The position numbers were made by a program, and so were the translations under genes. The notes beneath the pieces are model-generated. The model did not search any database, was not told the DNA's origin, and saw only the letters and a list, made by a program, of their open reading frames with translations. A DNA stretch of 64,000 bases from Globodera rostochiensis (lineage: Eukaryota > Nematoda > Chromadorea > Rhabditida > Heteroderidae): assembly GCA_018350325.1 (NCBI GenBank), contig JAEVLN010000012.1, positions 1,075,991 through 1,139,990 on the forward strand. Reading direction: 5' to 3'. Positions 1 through 12,300 of the stretch are shown here, piece after piece (position 1 is the stretch's first letter; every line of letters begins with the position of its first letter).

Positions 1-3000
1 TTGTGCTTCTCGGAATAACCGGTGGCGATGATGTCCACCGCGATCAGCCCCGTGTCCGGGTCGGTGGCCGACTGTCGGAGCGCCTCACGGTGCAAGCTGT
101 ACATAACAAACAACCAAATGTGTGTCATGCGCACCAAAATATTTCGAAAAACCCACGAGTAAGCCATCTCCACGTCCGCTTCCGTAACTGTTTGGGACAG
201 ACGCATTTTGGCGAACGCTTCCGCAAGCCGTATCAACGACTCGAGCTGGCGCGGGTAGGCCGAAATCATGCCCGCCTGTTGACCTTGCTGGCGCATGAAC
301 TGGTACTTATCGATCAGCAACTGCACCGTCTCATCGCCGAGCTCCGGACGCACATTCGCTTTTGCATAGGCAATGTAGTCCCTGCAACAAAAGTGTTGTT
401 TTAAGTATGTATAGAGTAAGAAGGAGAGTTGCAATCTCCCGACATTGTCGTCACCGTCGTAATCCCGAATTTTGTGTAGAAAAGAATTACGAGAAAATTT
501 TTAATTTTATCAGAGCACTTTTTTGTCCGCAAAAATCTCAATTGCTTCTAGTAGTTAAAAAAAAAATTCAAAGCCATATGTATTCTGTAGGATTTGGTTG
601 TGGTCTATTTATTCTCAGTGTTGCGCTTACGCCCTACCTGAGAAATTCCATGTCCACCCGCTGTTGCTTGTCCACCTCGCCATCGGACTCCAAATAGAAG
701 TTAACCTATGCAAAACAAAACACAAAACATTATTCTAAATACAGAATTGTTTGAGTTTGTCCTGGGCTTAGGGTTTTGTGCAAGTTGCAGGCCTCGAGCC
801 TTTGTTTGTGTTAAAATTGCAACAACACACCAACCAAATGGCGTGCCAAGCGGCGGTCGTACTCCTCGTCCTGCGGGTCCAACACCAAAAAAATCAAATC
901 GAAGCGGGACAACAACGTGTGCGGGAGGTTCACATTTTTGATGATGTTCTTCCGCTTGTTCCACTTGGAGTCGATGGGATTGGCTGCAGCCAGAACGGAC
1001 GTTCGCGCATTCAGCTGACAGATGATGCCCGCCTTGGCGATGGACAGCGTTTGTTGCTCCATAACCTGAACAGATCTGTTTTTTGGAGCAGTTCAACTTC
1101 CGACTCCCCCCCCCCCATCCCTTGGAGCAGTTCAACCCCCCCCCCCAAGCAGTCTACCCCCCTCTTGGAGCAGTTCAACCCCCCTCCCCCTTTTGTCCAC
1201 CTCATGAAGAATGCTGCGAGTGCCGTCATTCATTTTGTCAAACTCGTCAATGCAGCAAACGCCGTTGTCCGCCAGAACCAACGCACCGGTCTGCAGCACC
1301 ACCGATTTTGAGTCCGAGTCACGCGTGATGGAGGCGCTCAGACCGACCGCAGAAGAGCCCTAAAAGGACACGATTCAATAACAATAAAAAATTCCTGTTT
1401 TAAAATCGGACCTTTCCCGACGTGTACTGAGAGCGGGGCACCAGCTGGTACACATATTGAAGCAGCTGCGACTTTGCCGTGCCCGGATCACCGCACAACA
1501 AAATGTTTACGTCGCTGCGCATTCGGACACGGTTTGACTCCGTTGTGTACGATTTGCGAGTGCCGCCGAACAACAGACAGAGAATGCCACGCTTAATCTC
1601 TTCATGGCCAAAAATGGTCGGAGCTAGAAATTTTAACTTTTTTTAAAAAAATTCGAATAAAAAACCGGCAATTTTTGTCCATTTACCGAATACAACTCAT
1701 TTGAAAATGCTTAAAAAGCAAAAGCTGACCAATTGCCTTAATGAGCCGTTCAATGACATCATCACAACGCGACAATGCTTTGATCTTTTCAACACGCTCC
1801 TCCGTCAAAAAGGTGCCGTCCCCAACGTCGTGCAGTCGATCCTGGCACATTTTGCGGAAATGGATCACGTCCATGCTTGTCCGGAAAATGGAGTGCACAG
1901 CTTGTTGAACCGGGTTAAGCCGGACCGGGCTGGCCCGGTAGATGCCGGTGACAGTAATCCGATCACCGGGATGTACACTTTCAACCAACGCGCCGTGCAC
2001 ATACAGTGTGACCGTGTGCTGCGTCTGTCCGGCCGGCATGTCACCTGAACGCACAGAAAATGCGCGTGAATTTCGAAAATTCCTTTGCAGTTGAAGCCCT
2101 GATCACCCCACCTGGTATCTCTTGCAGTTTGATGACCTGCTTGTCCATGAAGGTGGACCGGTTGTGGATGAGCTGAAAGCAGCCCTGGTTGTTGCAATTG
2201 GTACAGTTGATTGGCTCCTCCACCACGCCCATGTCCACCTTGCGCAGTTCCTTAACAACAAATAACAATGAAAATTGGAGTCACACAAATTCGAGAAAAA
2301 CAATTGTTTTGGTTTTTGTAAATTAAGAAACCGGATGGTTGCAGAATGCGCACTGGAAATAGCCCTCAACCATTTGTGGGATGAGTGGCGAAATGCGCGT
2401 CACCATGCCCTGGGTGGTGACCAGTTGGTTAATGTCTAAATTTTGATTGATTCATTCAAACTGTTGAACTTGTACACCCGCCACCCACCCAACGGGTTTA
2501 GGTCCCGCATGTTTTTGGTTTGTTCTGCATTGAACGGGCGCATTTCGATTGGGAACGGGAGTCGTTTGTTGTAGGTGTTCATGAAAATTTCTTCCAGCGT
2601 CACATCCAAATAGCTCATCACTTCCTGTTCAAGTGATCCATTTTTTTGTGGTTTTTTAAATTTTGTTGGTTTTTTTAGTTTTAAATAAAAATCATCACAA
2701 ACATCCGGATAGGCCACAATGATTTTGTAAAGTCGATCATTGAACTGGCGAACATGGGACAAATTCACATCCAAAATGGCCATTTCACTGGCGTAAATGC
2801 CGCGCAACTTTTCCATGTAAATTGGCGTGTTCTGATCAATCGCCATAATTCGGCCTCCGTCCATCTCAAATTTTTTTGCGTTATTCAATAAATTCTGTTT
2901 TTAACAAATTGAAAACAGCACTTAATTTTTCATCCACCCCCAAACCTCCATGGCATTCTCATCATCGTCCAACTGCTCGGCGACAAATGTGGTGATGAAC

Positions 3001-3546
3001 TGCTTGAACTTGGCCTGCACTTCCGCAACACAAACTCGTGTGCCCCAAATGTACACGCGTTGATCAATTGTGTCCGGTTCGCCTGGGCCAATGTCGGCGA
3101 TTTCATTTCTGATCAGTTTGGTGGCGTGGAAATTAATTATTACAAGAAGTTGAGCCGAAAAAGTTGCCTCAATTTGTCATCATTAGCATCCACAGCCATC
3201 GTTCGCTGATGTGCCGGCGTCATTGTCATGTCGGCACGCTTTCGTCTGCCCCCACCGGCTCTTCCCCCGTGATGTCCAGTCGCTACGGTGGACGAACTGA
3301 TGCCGGAAAAGCCACTCTCTGATGCCGGATAGTCAAGACCGCCATATTCTGAAATTGTTTTAATTTGATTAACTGAATGTGAAATAGAAATGCAAAAAAA
3401 AAAAGTAAAAAGAACGCACCACTCCCCCTGTCCTGCTGTGAAGCGCTCAGCGCGTCGCGTTCAAATTCGTTGAGCGGAACAAGCGGAGTTGGGCTCCTCC
3501 GCTCAGACGCGCCTCCATCACCAGCAGCAGATGGAGTGCGGGACAT
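1..3546 (-). CDS. mcm-4: DNA replication licensing factor MCM4 (3' end outside window)
   Basis: Subunit of the MCM2-7 hexamer, the ATP-driven replicative helicase loaded at origins. Read on the minus strand from ATG at 3546 ([12 protein letters not shown]), the exons join in phase into a typical MCM4: a Ser/Pro-rich N-terminus (CDK/DDK target region in the family), an OB/zinc region with CxxC pairs (CAFC near 2345, CTNC near 2190), and the AAA+ core. Walker [10 protein letters not shown] lies near 1471-1492, Walker [10 protein letters not shown] near 1220-1255, and the arginine-finger SRFD near 895-905. MCM4-typical stretches such as [20 protein letters not shown] and [17 protein letters not shown] leave no doubt about the paralogue. 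Exon 1 is 3546-3420, exon 2 starts at 3348; one donor is at 1730/1729 with acceptor at 1623. Introns are short. The last codons and the stop lie beyond position 1. It shares a 351-bp upstream region with the divergent gene starting at 3898. Confidence 0.95.
1080..1196. repeat. Minisatellite inside an MCM4 intron
   Basis: Three copies of TTGGAGCAGTTCAAC, at about 1083, 1122 and 1164, are separated by C-runs and lie wholly between the exon ending LHE and the exon beginning with the MEQQTLS block. The unit is about 40 bp. It keeps a reading frame open on either strand, which creates shadow ORFs, but correct splicing removes it. Confidence 0.8.
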
Positions 3547-3897
3547 TTTATATTATAGACACAAAAAAAACGCTGCGCTGAATGCCTAAACAATCGTGCC
3601 CAATTAAGCGTTTTCCGGAAAAGGACACTAAATTTTTAAACAAAAAATTCCCGCCACATTTAATATTTGAAGCAACTCGCTTTTTCAAGCTCAAAAAAAG
3701 CGCTTAAAATATGCAACTAAAAACACTTGAAACATAAGTCAAAAAATGCCGAAATATGCACAAAAATGGGCACTTTTAGTGCACAAATTTGCTTAGTACT
3801 AATTTTTTTTACTTTAACGACTAAACAAAAAATCAAATTTATAAATTTTCTTTCTTTTTATGGCTTTTTTCATTTTACATTTATTTTAAATGTTCAG
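3547..3897. promoter_or_regulatory. Divergent intergenic region between MCM4 and the Treslin-like gene
   Basis: This AT-rich 351-bp spacer separates two divergent start codons and is the only room for both promoters. I see no clear TATA box. TTTAAATGTTCAG immediately precedes the ATG at 3898, which is what an outron/trans-splice acceptor looks like in nematodes. A shared bidirectional control region for two replication genes is an inference. Confidence 0.5.
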
Positions 3898-6511
3898 ATG
3901 GCCTCAACTTTGGGAAATGAAAAAACAACAACAACAAGCCAGCATTGCTTGCTTTCCGAACAAATGCACTCTCATTTCAGTCGTTTTCAATTCTTTTTCG
4001 ACCCTCCCCATATTCAACAACTGGCAAAGAGCGACCGGCGCTTTTTGCAACGCATTTTTCGTGAAAAGTCGCACGCAAACATTGATGCATTCTACGCGAT
4101 CAGTTGGTGGTTACAATTTATGATTTTTAAGTCGAAAAGCATCTTTAATTGGTTGTTGAGCTTGTCATTTTGAAAATTCCTGAACCCGGATCCTGGACAT
4201 GAATTTTAGGGAGGTGCTTTACCAAAAACCAGACTTTGTATCCAGGAAAAATCCAGCTCGCTCCAGGACGGGCTCTACTATTGATTGGCTTCCAATTTCA
4301 GATTGTGAAGAAGCGGAACTTCCCAAAAAATTTCGTCAACTTTACGACGCTGTTCTAAAGGCTGACGGAAATGCAACCCGAGCATATCAGCTCATTGTGA
4401 ATTCGCTCACTCAATATTATTCCAGGTTTCCTTTTTTTAATTAGAAAAGATTCTGAAGCAATCTGAATTGCTTTTTTCTAATTACAAAATTTATAAAAAA
4501 AGATTGGGCATTTGTGTTTCTTTAAAATGATCCTAAAATTGGGATTCTAAAAGTCTAATTTGTCTGACCCCCTGAGTGAGCCTAACACAAGTTAAAATGT
4601 TGTACTTTCAGGCTTACCTGGGCCACCTCCGTGCAGAAACATGTTATCAAATTTTTGGAGGACTCCATTCTGAGCAAGTTCCATGACCTCGGCGAACAGT
4701 TGATCGGTCAAAAATCGTTGTTCGAGTTGGAGTTGGTGTGTCTGCTTGAACTATTTGTTCTGCGCTATGCCTCTAACTGCGTCAACGAGGACACGGTTTG
4801 TTTTTAGGCTTTTGGGAGTCGATTAATTTTTTAACCACATCATTAAAAATAATTTTTAGATTTTTGAACTTTTGACCAATATTCGTGAGAAAGGGGGCGA
4901 AGAGTACATGTCCGCCTTCGTCAATGATCACCTCATTAATCAGTGAGTTGTTTTGGATGTGTCTCCAATTTTTTAAGCCTTTTTTTAACAATTTTTCTTT
5001 GAATTCTTCAGTTTTGGCTTCTCTCTTGAACACAGACTGCGTCGAATTGTTGAACGTCTTGACCTGAAGGTGAAGGCGTTTCGGGGTGACCAACCATTTT
5101 CGTCGTCCGCCGGCGTTGGCAGGCGCAAATTGTCGCTGCACGCCTTGGAACGGGCGAGCGAAGGTAAAACAAACAGACTGAACAATGATTGTTATTTTAT
5201 TTTAAGACTTAATAAAAAAATTTAAAAAATCTCAGAAATTTTTATTACTAGTATTTTGATTCTTATATGATTTTTGAAGATTCCTTTCTACCTCCAAATT
5301 TTATCATATGTTTCAAATGCTCTTCTAACGCCATAACCTGTCCAATAAAAAATGAAATTTCCGTTTTTCAGTCGGAAATGGCGGTCGTGGTGGCAGCAGT
5401 GGTAAAGGCAACTCGTCTGAGCCCACGCACTCTTCCGTGTCAACTGACATGGAAGAGGAGGACGGAGGGAGGGAGCAGCAGCAGCCGGAAGCAAAGGTTG
5501 GCACTGGACGACGACAACATCGGCGCAACGGGCGGCACTCATCATCTGTTGGCGGCACGGATGGGGGCGGAGAGGAGCAGAAGGAAGCTGAGGAGGCGGA
5601 GAAGACGACGGAAGAACGAAGCCCATCCCCACCCGGTATGGCTATTTTTGTTGTTCTCATGCGCAGTTATGCTGATACCGTCCGTCTTACAATTTTTTAA
5701 AAATTCGTTAAGCAACTTTTGAATTTCCCAATTGATTTCAGCAAAACGTCTGCGCAGTGGGTCAAACGCATTCTGCACCACGGCCTCGAACAAACGGTCG
5801 TTGGGGAAACCGAAATTTTTGGTGATCGACACGTCCGAGGAGTCCAACGGAAGTTCGAGCAGTACAAGTGGAACAACAACGGCTGCGCCAGCTGCAACGG
5901 CAGAGAGTAGTTCAATGGCAACGCACCGAATTCCGCTCACGCGCTCGGTGACAGCAAACGCAATTGTGTCGTCCTCGTCTTCATCCTCGCGGGGTCGTCG
6001 TCGAGCGGCAGCACTGTCGCCAACCAAAAAGGTGACAACAAATATGAAAAAAAAAAAATTTTTAAAAGTTTCTAAAAAAATATTTTAGATCAAGAAAATT
6101 CTGTCATCTCCCGTTCCATCCGGCGCACGTCCTTCGATGGCTTCGATTGATGTTCGGGTAAATGTGACATGCGCAGTTTGTGCTGACGCCAATTAAAACA
6201 AAATTATCCGTTTTTTGTTGATATTTTGAATATACAATTTTATGTTTGTTTTTCTGCGTTTTATACACTTAAGCATTAAGGTAGCATCGCTACTGAGGCC
6301 GGTGGAGGTGTTGGAGCAGTACCGGAATTGCATGAACGCGCTAAGAACCTGGCGCATCATTGGCGGGGAAATGGTGAAGGAAAATGGCCTTTTCTATTTT
6401 TGGTTTTGTATATTTTTTTTTTTTTTTGCTTTACAGTGCAAATTTATTATTTGGAAACTCTTTTATGAATTTTATATATTTAAAATGCAAAAAAAAACTC
6501 GAAAAGATTGA
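3898..6511 (+). CDS. Candidate Treslin/SLD-3-like DNA replication initiation factor
   Basis: Multi-exon gene with consistent splice phases: MASTLGNEKT (3898), then KEVLYQKPDFVSRK (from about 4209), LTWATSVQKHVIKFLEDSI (from 4612), IFELLTNIREKGGEEYM (4860), FGFSLEHRLRRIVERLDLK (5013), then Gly/Glu/Ser-rich and basic exons. The middle is helical and Leu-rich (SLFELELVCLLELFVLRYAS), followed by a low-complexity tail with CDK-type SP sites, AALSPTKK near 6010-6030 and ILSSPVPSG near 6100. That order (helical Leu-rich block, then a basic tail with S/TP-x-K sites) is what I recall of metazoan Sld3/Treslin, which CDK phosphorylation links to TopBP1/Dpb11 at origins. I have no alignment, so the name is tentative. 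The last exon (VASLLRPVEVLEQYRNC, from 6281) reads through, or splices at 6375-6436, to a stop at 6511. The next gene on the same strand starts 231 bp later. Confidence 0.4.
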
Positions 6512-6742
6512 TCGCTTTATTTATTGAAACATTGTTTATACCCAGATTCTGAATAACTGTTATGTGAACCCATTGTGTGTCAATTTTCCAAGTTTGGCCC
6601 ATCACCTTTTTTTTTGTCTTTTGCTTCCGTAAAAATGATCATTGAAATCTCAACATTTTTCGCATTTGTTTTATTCCGATGTATATTATGAAACTCAAAT
6701 AAAAACATCCAAGTGTGAAGAGAAGAGGTCGCTTCATCAACG

Positions 6743-8475
6743 ATGTTTCGCAAGCCGAAAAGGAAGGAACATTTGCGTAAACCAAAAGCTCAGGAACGGC
6801 ACGAAGATGAAGAGGAAGAAGAGGATTTAGAGGAAGTCGAGTGAGTAATTTATGTGTTTACTCTTTATCAAGTCGGGGTTTTTTGACTGAAAATCTTGAA
6901 CGCTTTTATGGTTATGTTCAAAGCTCGGATTTGGTCTTGGAAAACAATTGAATTTTGGGGATTTATTCCATATGAATTAGCATTTGTTTTGATAACTCTT
7001 TCATTACAAATTCTTTTTTGACCAGCTCGCGCATTCAGGACGTGCTGGAGGCGCAAAAAGTGCGCCAGCGACGGTTCGGCATGGACGCTGTTGAGTGCGC
7101 GGTGGGCAAGGATTTGGCACGTGAATTCCATCGGCTGGACGAAAATCCATTTCAAATGCGCGGCGGCGCAATGCTTCGACTCAGCGGTCCGTTTGTCTGT
7201 TCTCAAATTGGCAAATATACTAAAAATCGCGCTTTTTTAAAACATTTTGTATCCAAAAAATTGGGCTTCCGACTTTCAGATCATCAAAAGGCGGCACTGA
7301 ACGCAGCGGACATTGAGGCGGACATCAAAGAACAGTTCAAGAAGGAGACTTTGCTCCGGGATGAACACGAAGAAATGTGTGTGGGGGCTGTTCCTATGTA
7401 GGGCATGACAGATTGGGACTACTATATTTTTATTAAAAAATTTACAAAAAATGTCCATTTTGTTCCTAAAAATTTTATTAGAAATAACTTAAAAATGTAA
7501 TGGCAAAATGTTCATAAAGGCGTCGCTATGTGGAGGCACGAATTGCCGCTGAGTGCCCGGCGGCGATGGCAGCCAAAGGCGGCGGCGGTGCCAACGGTGT
7601 TGGGCCGTCGGACAGCAAACGGCCCAAAATTGCTGGGCCCGAGGACGACATTCTGTTCAAGGCGGCCGAGCGCGTCAAGCAGTACGGCAGCAAGCGCAAC
7701 GAGGAATTGTTGTCCAACCAAATGCTTGTCGGCATCCCCGAGGTGGATCTCGGCATCGAGTGAGTCAGTCCTTCCCACATGGCGTTGACCGTTCATTCCC
7801 CCATGCAGGGACGTAGCTAGAAAAAAATTTCGGAGGGGGGAATTGATCCATCTGAGCGCGGCGCTCAGATGGCATTCCCATTTGAGCGCCAGGAGCGGCC
7901 CGGTGGTGCCGATAGGCGCCGCCGGGAAAATTTTTTTGATTTTTGATGGCAATTTGTTAAGAAAATTGATCAAAGCTGTAAAAGTGTAAAACAATAGGGT
8001 CCCCCCTCTTGTTTTTTTTTTCTGAAATTTCATTTCGGGGGGGGGAATTCCCCCCCCCCGCCCCGCCCTGGCTACGTCCCTGCCCCCATGTTTATGCAGG
8101 TTCAATACCAAAATATTTGGTCTTGAGAAAACAATAACATTTCTTCGTTTCTTGCGGACCTTTTAAAATTCCATTACGAAAGAAACCGAAAAACATCCTC
8201 AATTTTTGCACATTTTATGGCACTGGACAGCTTCAAAACGTGACCTGTGTTCAACAACATTTATTTTTCGTCAAAATTTGTTTTGTTCAAATTTAGAACT
8301 CGGATGCGTAACATTGAGGCGACGGAGCAGAAGAAGGTGGAACTGTTGAAGAAAGGTGTGTCATTTTATAAAAGAATAATCAATTAAAAAAAATACACAA
8401 AATTCAGGAATCATTCCCCAGCCAACAAGCAATTGGCAACCGGTGGTGGTGGTGGAGGAAATTGAAGAAGGATGA
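6743..8475 (+). CDS. C9orf78/TLS1 family spliceosome-associated protein
   Basis: Family members (human C9orf78, fission yeast Tls1) bind the U5 snRNP helicase BRR2 and affect splice-site choice. ATG at 6743 opens MFRKPKRKEHLRKPK followed by an acidic run (DEEEEEDLEEVE), matching the basic-then-acidic N-terminus of C9orf78. Diagnostic blocks are ENPFQMRGGAM near 7140-7170 and EELLSNQMLVGIPEVDLGIE near 7700-7759, almost identical to the human family signature. Exons: 6743-6839, then from 7025, from 7281, 7514-7759, 8298-8352 and 8408-8475; all junction phases agree. The product is about 255 residues, a little shorter than the human protein (289), with the basic C-terminal tail reduced to an acidic stub (VVEEIEEG). 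The intron from 7760 to 8297 is enlarged by a transposable element. The short gap to the upstream same-strand gene would suit a nematode operon, but that is not shown. Confidence 0.88.
7806..8082. mobile_element. hAT-like MITE in a TLS1 intron, perfect 8-bp target duplication
   Basis: The element begins CAGGGACGTAGC and ends with the inverse GCTACGTCCCTG. It is flanked on both sides by an exact 8-bp copy of CCCCCATG (7798-7805 and 8083-8090). It has no coding capacity. An 8-bp duplication with CAGGG termini is the signature of the hAT superfamily. Confidence 0.85.
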
Positions 8476-9384
8476 TGAGTTTTTTTCACAATTTACATCT
8501 CGAAATTCCTCCCTCATGCGAACCATTCTGCCGGGGCTTACCTAACTGCTCTCCTTCATTTTGGTAGATCCATAAAAAGTGGCTCGACTCCTATTTTATT
8601 TTTAAAGAATTTTAAATTCATTTTGTGGCTCGACTCCTATTTTATTTTTAAAGAATTTTAAATTCATTTTGTCTGTCTATGCTGTGGTGGTGCCGGTAGA
8701 TACTCAATTCTTTTTAAACATCATTCTTTTTTGTTGCAATATTTCACATGCTAATGACGACAAAATTTAGCGTTCGCTTCTCAAATTTTAAAAGGATCAT
8801 CCGCGAAAAAACTATCTTCAAAAATCACATAAAATCAAAAAATAACCCTCACTATCAGATATCCCCTAGCTCGTACGTCATCAAGCATTTGATATTTGAT
8901 CAATCGCTGGATCACGCGAACACCAATGAATTAGCATTGAAAATGTATTTGAGGAATTGTGCGTATTAACAAAAAAAAGGTTGTCAGAAACTGTAATACA
9001 TTTGTTTGATAAGGCAAGCATATTCACAATGTCTGTGACAAATTGGAGACCCCCCTCTCAGCATATATAAAGGGCAATGACAAAGAAAATGGAGAGGAAT
9101 TCTGGCCACTCATACTACCACAAAAGATCAAATGAACGGTTTAGACAAACAACATGAAACGTGGGGCATCAGTTCAAATTTAGAAAACTATTTTGTGCTC
9201 GTTGCCCCACTCTATTCTACAATATATATATATTGTGAAATTCACTATTTATTTTTTTTGGCAGGGATTTGGGGGGGGGGAATTATTTTTAGGGATTAGT
9301 TTTTGTTGGCAATCTATCGAAGTTGGGGAGATCAAAATCGCCATTCATTCATTGATTTCTGTTGTTTCTTTTGCCTCAAATCAG
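8476..9384. other. Convergent spacer between TLS1 and CRTC
   Basis: AT-rich spacer between two convergent genes, holding their 3' ends. It includes a tandem duplication (8579-8672) and a 73-codon ORF at 8748-8969 with no recognisable feature. A TATATAAA motif lies near 9064 but no gene start follows it. Otherwise nothing is recognised. Confidence 0.6.
8579..8672. repeat. Exact tandem duplication of a 46-bp unit
   Basis: The unit beginning GTGGCTCGACTCC occurs at 8579 and again at 8625 with no visible differences, suggesting a recent duplication. Confidence 0.9.
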
Positions 9385-12300
9385 TTAGTTGAGCAATTGG
9401 GTCTCACAAGCGGGATCCAACTGCTTGCCACCGCCCGGCTCCTTCAGCATCTGCACCATTTCGCTGTCCAAGTGCAGGTCTTGCAGGTCCTTGGACGAAA
9501 TGGCGTTATACCCATTAAGAGTGTCCTGCTTCAAAACGGGTTTCATGCATCGCGAACCCGACTCGGGCTCAGATCGGGTAGAAGAGTATCAGGCAAAGAG
9601 TTCACTGCGCGAACTGCTCGCCCATAGCCCAACCCGGCTCACCTGGAAGCAGTCGATGTCGCCGCCGTCCGTGCCCGTCACGCAAATGTTCGGCACCTCC
9701 AGCCCGTCCGGACTGGCGGAAAAGTGCCGACAAGGCGATTGTGCCATCATCATTGTCGGCGGCCATTGTTGCTGTTGCAGATGGTGTTGTTGTTGTTGGT
9801 GCTGCTGCCTCAACAGCGGATGGTCGCACATTGCCAATGCTGCCGGACTGCTTGGTGCCGATTGTGACTGTGATGTTGCATACGCGTTGGTCGGCGTGTT
9901 CAGTTGCTGCTGCTGCTGTTGTTGCACATGGTTTTGCATTTGCATGACCACCGTCGATGTCGGCGTAGACAGGGAACAGCCGGGTGGCAATCGCATGCCT
10001 TAGCGAATTTACGTCAATGAAACAATTTTTACGATTGAGTTTTTCGTCGGATTACCCTAAAGTGCTTTTTATCTTTTAAAGTTCAGCCTGAATTTCCACC
10101 AACGAGAAATATTGTTTTGCACAAAATCATAACCGGCAGAATGTGAAATTTACCGGAGGACGCAAACTGTAGTTGCACTGCTCCATCACAACCACCGTAA
10201 CCGCCCCGTGGTTGCTGCTGCTGCTGTTCCTGTTATTTGAAAATAAACAAAATTCCAATTTCTCTACCCACCCTCTGCTGTTCATGTTGTTGCCTTCCGC
10301 CATTCAATTGCTGCTGATGCTGTTGTTGTTGTTGAAGGTGGTTGTGCTGTTGGTGCTGGTCAAAATTGTTGATCTCCTCAATGTCAGGCCTCCCATCGTT
10401 GCCTCCGCCGCCGCCGCCGGCACCCATAGAATTTGATGCAAAATTATTGCTGTTGTTGCATCCGTTGTTCATCTGCTGCTGCTGCTGCAGTTGTTGCTGT
10501 TGATGGTGGTGCTGGGGATGGATAGAATTGGCTAAACTTTGAAATTTAAGAAGCATTTAAAGCCGTTAATCCGATCATTTTTTAACAAGATTTTTACATC
10601 CCCCTCCCCCCCCCCCAACCCGCCACATCTCCTCGCTGTTATCATTTTCAAAACAAACCATGCATCATCATTGCCGAGAAGCTCATGTTGGGTAATGAGC
10701 CGATGGCCAAGTCGGGCACATAGGCGGGCGGTGGTGGCATCGGAGCCATCGACGAGGAGGGCTGACCAATGTATTGTGGTGGGCCCGTCTGCTGTTGATG
10801 CTGCTGCTGATGGTGGTGGACCATGTACATGGATTGCTGAAAATTTTTGAATTTTGAAAAAATCAAATTTTCCGAACGGACAAAAAATGTTCAGATTTAA
10901 TCAAAAAATCCAATCAATTAGTTAACAATGCCTAGCAATAAATAGAGCCCGGGTGTGAGTACCTGCTGAACAGCTTGTTGTTGTTGTTGCTGCTGCTGCG
11001 GTGTGCCGCCGTTCATTTTTGCCACCATGCCATAAGCGCCGGCGGGTGGGAAGAACGCTGCCGACATGTGAGTCGGCAAAATTTGGGCGGACGTCGGCGC
11101 ACTGGTCACCGTTGTCGGCGAGGCGGCAGTGGAAGCAGCACAACCATTGGCACCGGACGACTGCTGCTGCGCTTGGGACGGCAAAACGACAGCGTACGGC
11201 GAAGATGCTAAAAGTGATCCGATTTTTTTTGACACTGATCAGGCAAACTGATCAGAGAGACATTCCCTAGGTGTGCAGGCCACAACATTTAACCAAAATC
11301 AACCAAAAACATAGAATTAAAAAATAAAGAAAACCCGATAAATACTTCTTGAAAACCCCCAAAAAATGAGCTTACAAAATAAGTCAAATATTTGTTACCG
11401 TAGGTGACAGCGCTTGGCGCCGCTATGCCAGTCATGCGCCCATCCATCATGGACATCATCGTGTGAATTGCCGGATCACTTCGTGCTCTAAAATGTGTTC
11501 ATTCCTTTTGCAATGAAGGCGAAGAAAAACACAGCAGTTTTTGCTTTGAGCTATTCTTGAGTTCCGATCAGACCGATCAAGAATCAGAATATGATCCGAG
11601 ACCAAAAGTGAACGGGTTCATAATGGAACAGTTCAAATTGTCTTCTTTTTTTTTAGTTGGTAATGAAACCACTTTCTTCGATTTTTTTTTAATAACTTCC
11701 TCTCGCGCACTTTGGCCATGCCGCGTCTGGCAATTGGAGGTGTGCCGTCGCTGCAATTGCCGCTCCCTGGGACATTCGCTGGTGGTGGTGCTGCTGCTCG
11801 TGCCTCGCGACACCGCCGCCGCCCATGGCCATGGCCGTGGTTGGTCCGTTGCGACAGTACGGATGGAAATGGTGTGGCAACGCGCCGGGCGAACGCGTCC
11901 GCGTCAACTGACACGACACAAATCATTAATTGTTTTTTTTTGTTGGTAAATTTTGAATTTTGTTGAGAAAATTGGTCTAAAAGAATACTTGTTGCGATTG
12001 TTGTTGCTGCAACTGCTGTTGTTCCGGTGAATGTTCTCCCGGCGTCAGCGGTGGTGGCCATTGCGCGGACCATCCACCGCCACCGCCGTCAATGAAATGG
12101 CCAATGGGACCACCGCCGTTGCTCGTGGCCATGGCGACATTGTTGCCCATCATCATGGCATGCAAAGAGGAGGGCGGCTGTTGTTGTACAACCTGAAAAA
12201 GCAGATTTTTTTTTTTGATTTTGGTTCAATCTGTTTTCGGGTTTTAAAAATTTTTAGATCCTCAAGTTCCTTGTCAAATCCCAAAACCTCTGGTTCAACA

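Noticed and set aside
8748..8969. 73-codon ORF between TLS1 and CRTC
   Set aside because: AT-rich Lys/Asn/Ile composition expected by chance in this DNA, and no motif.
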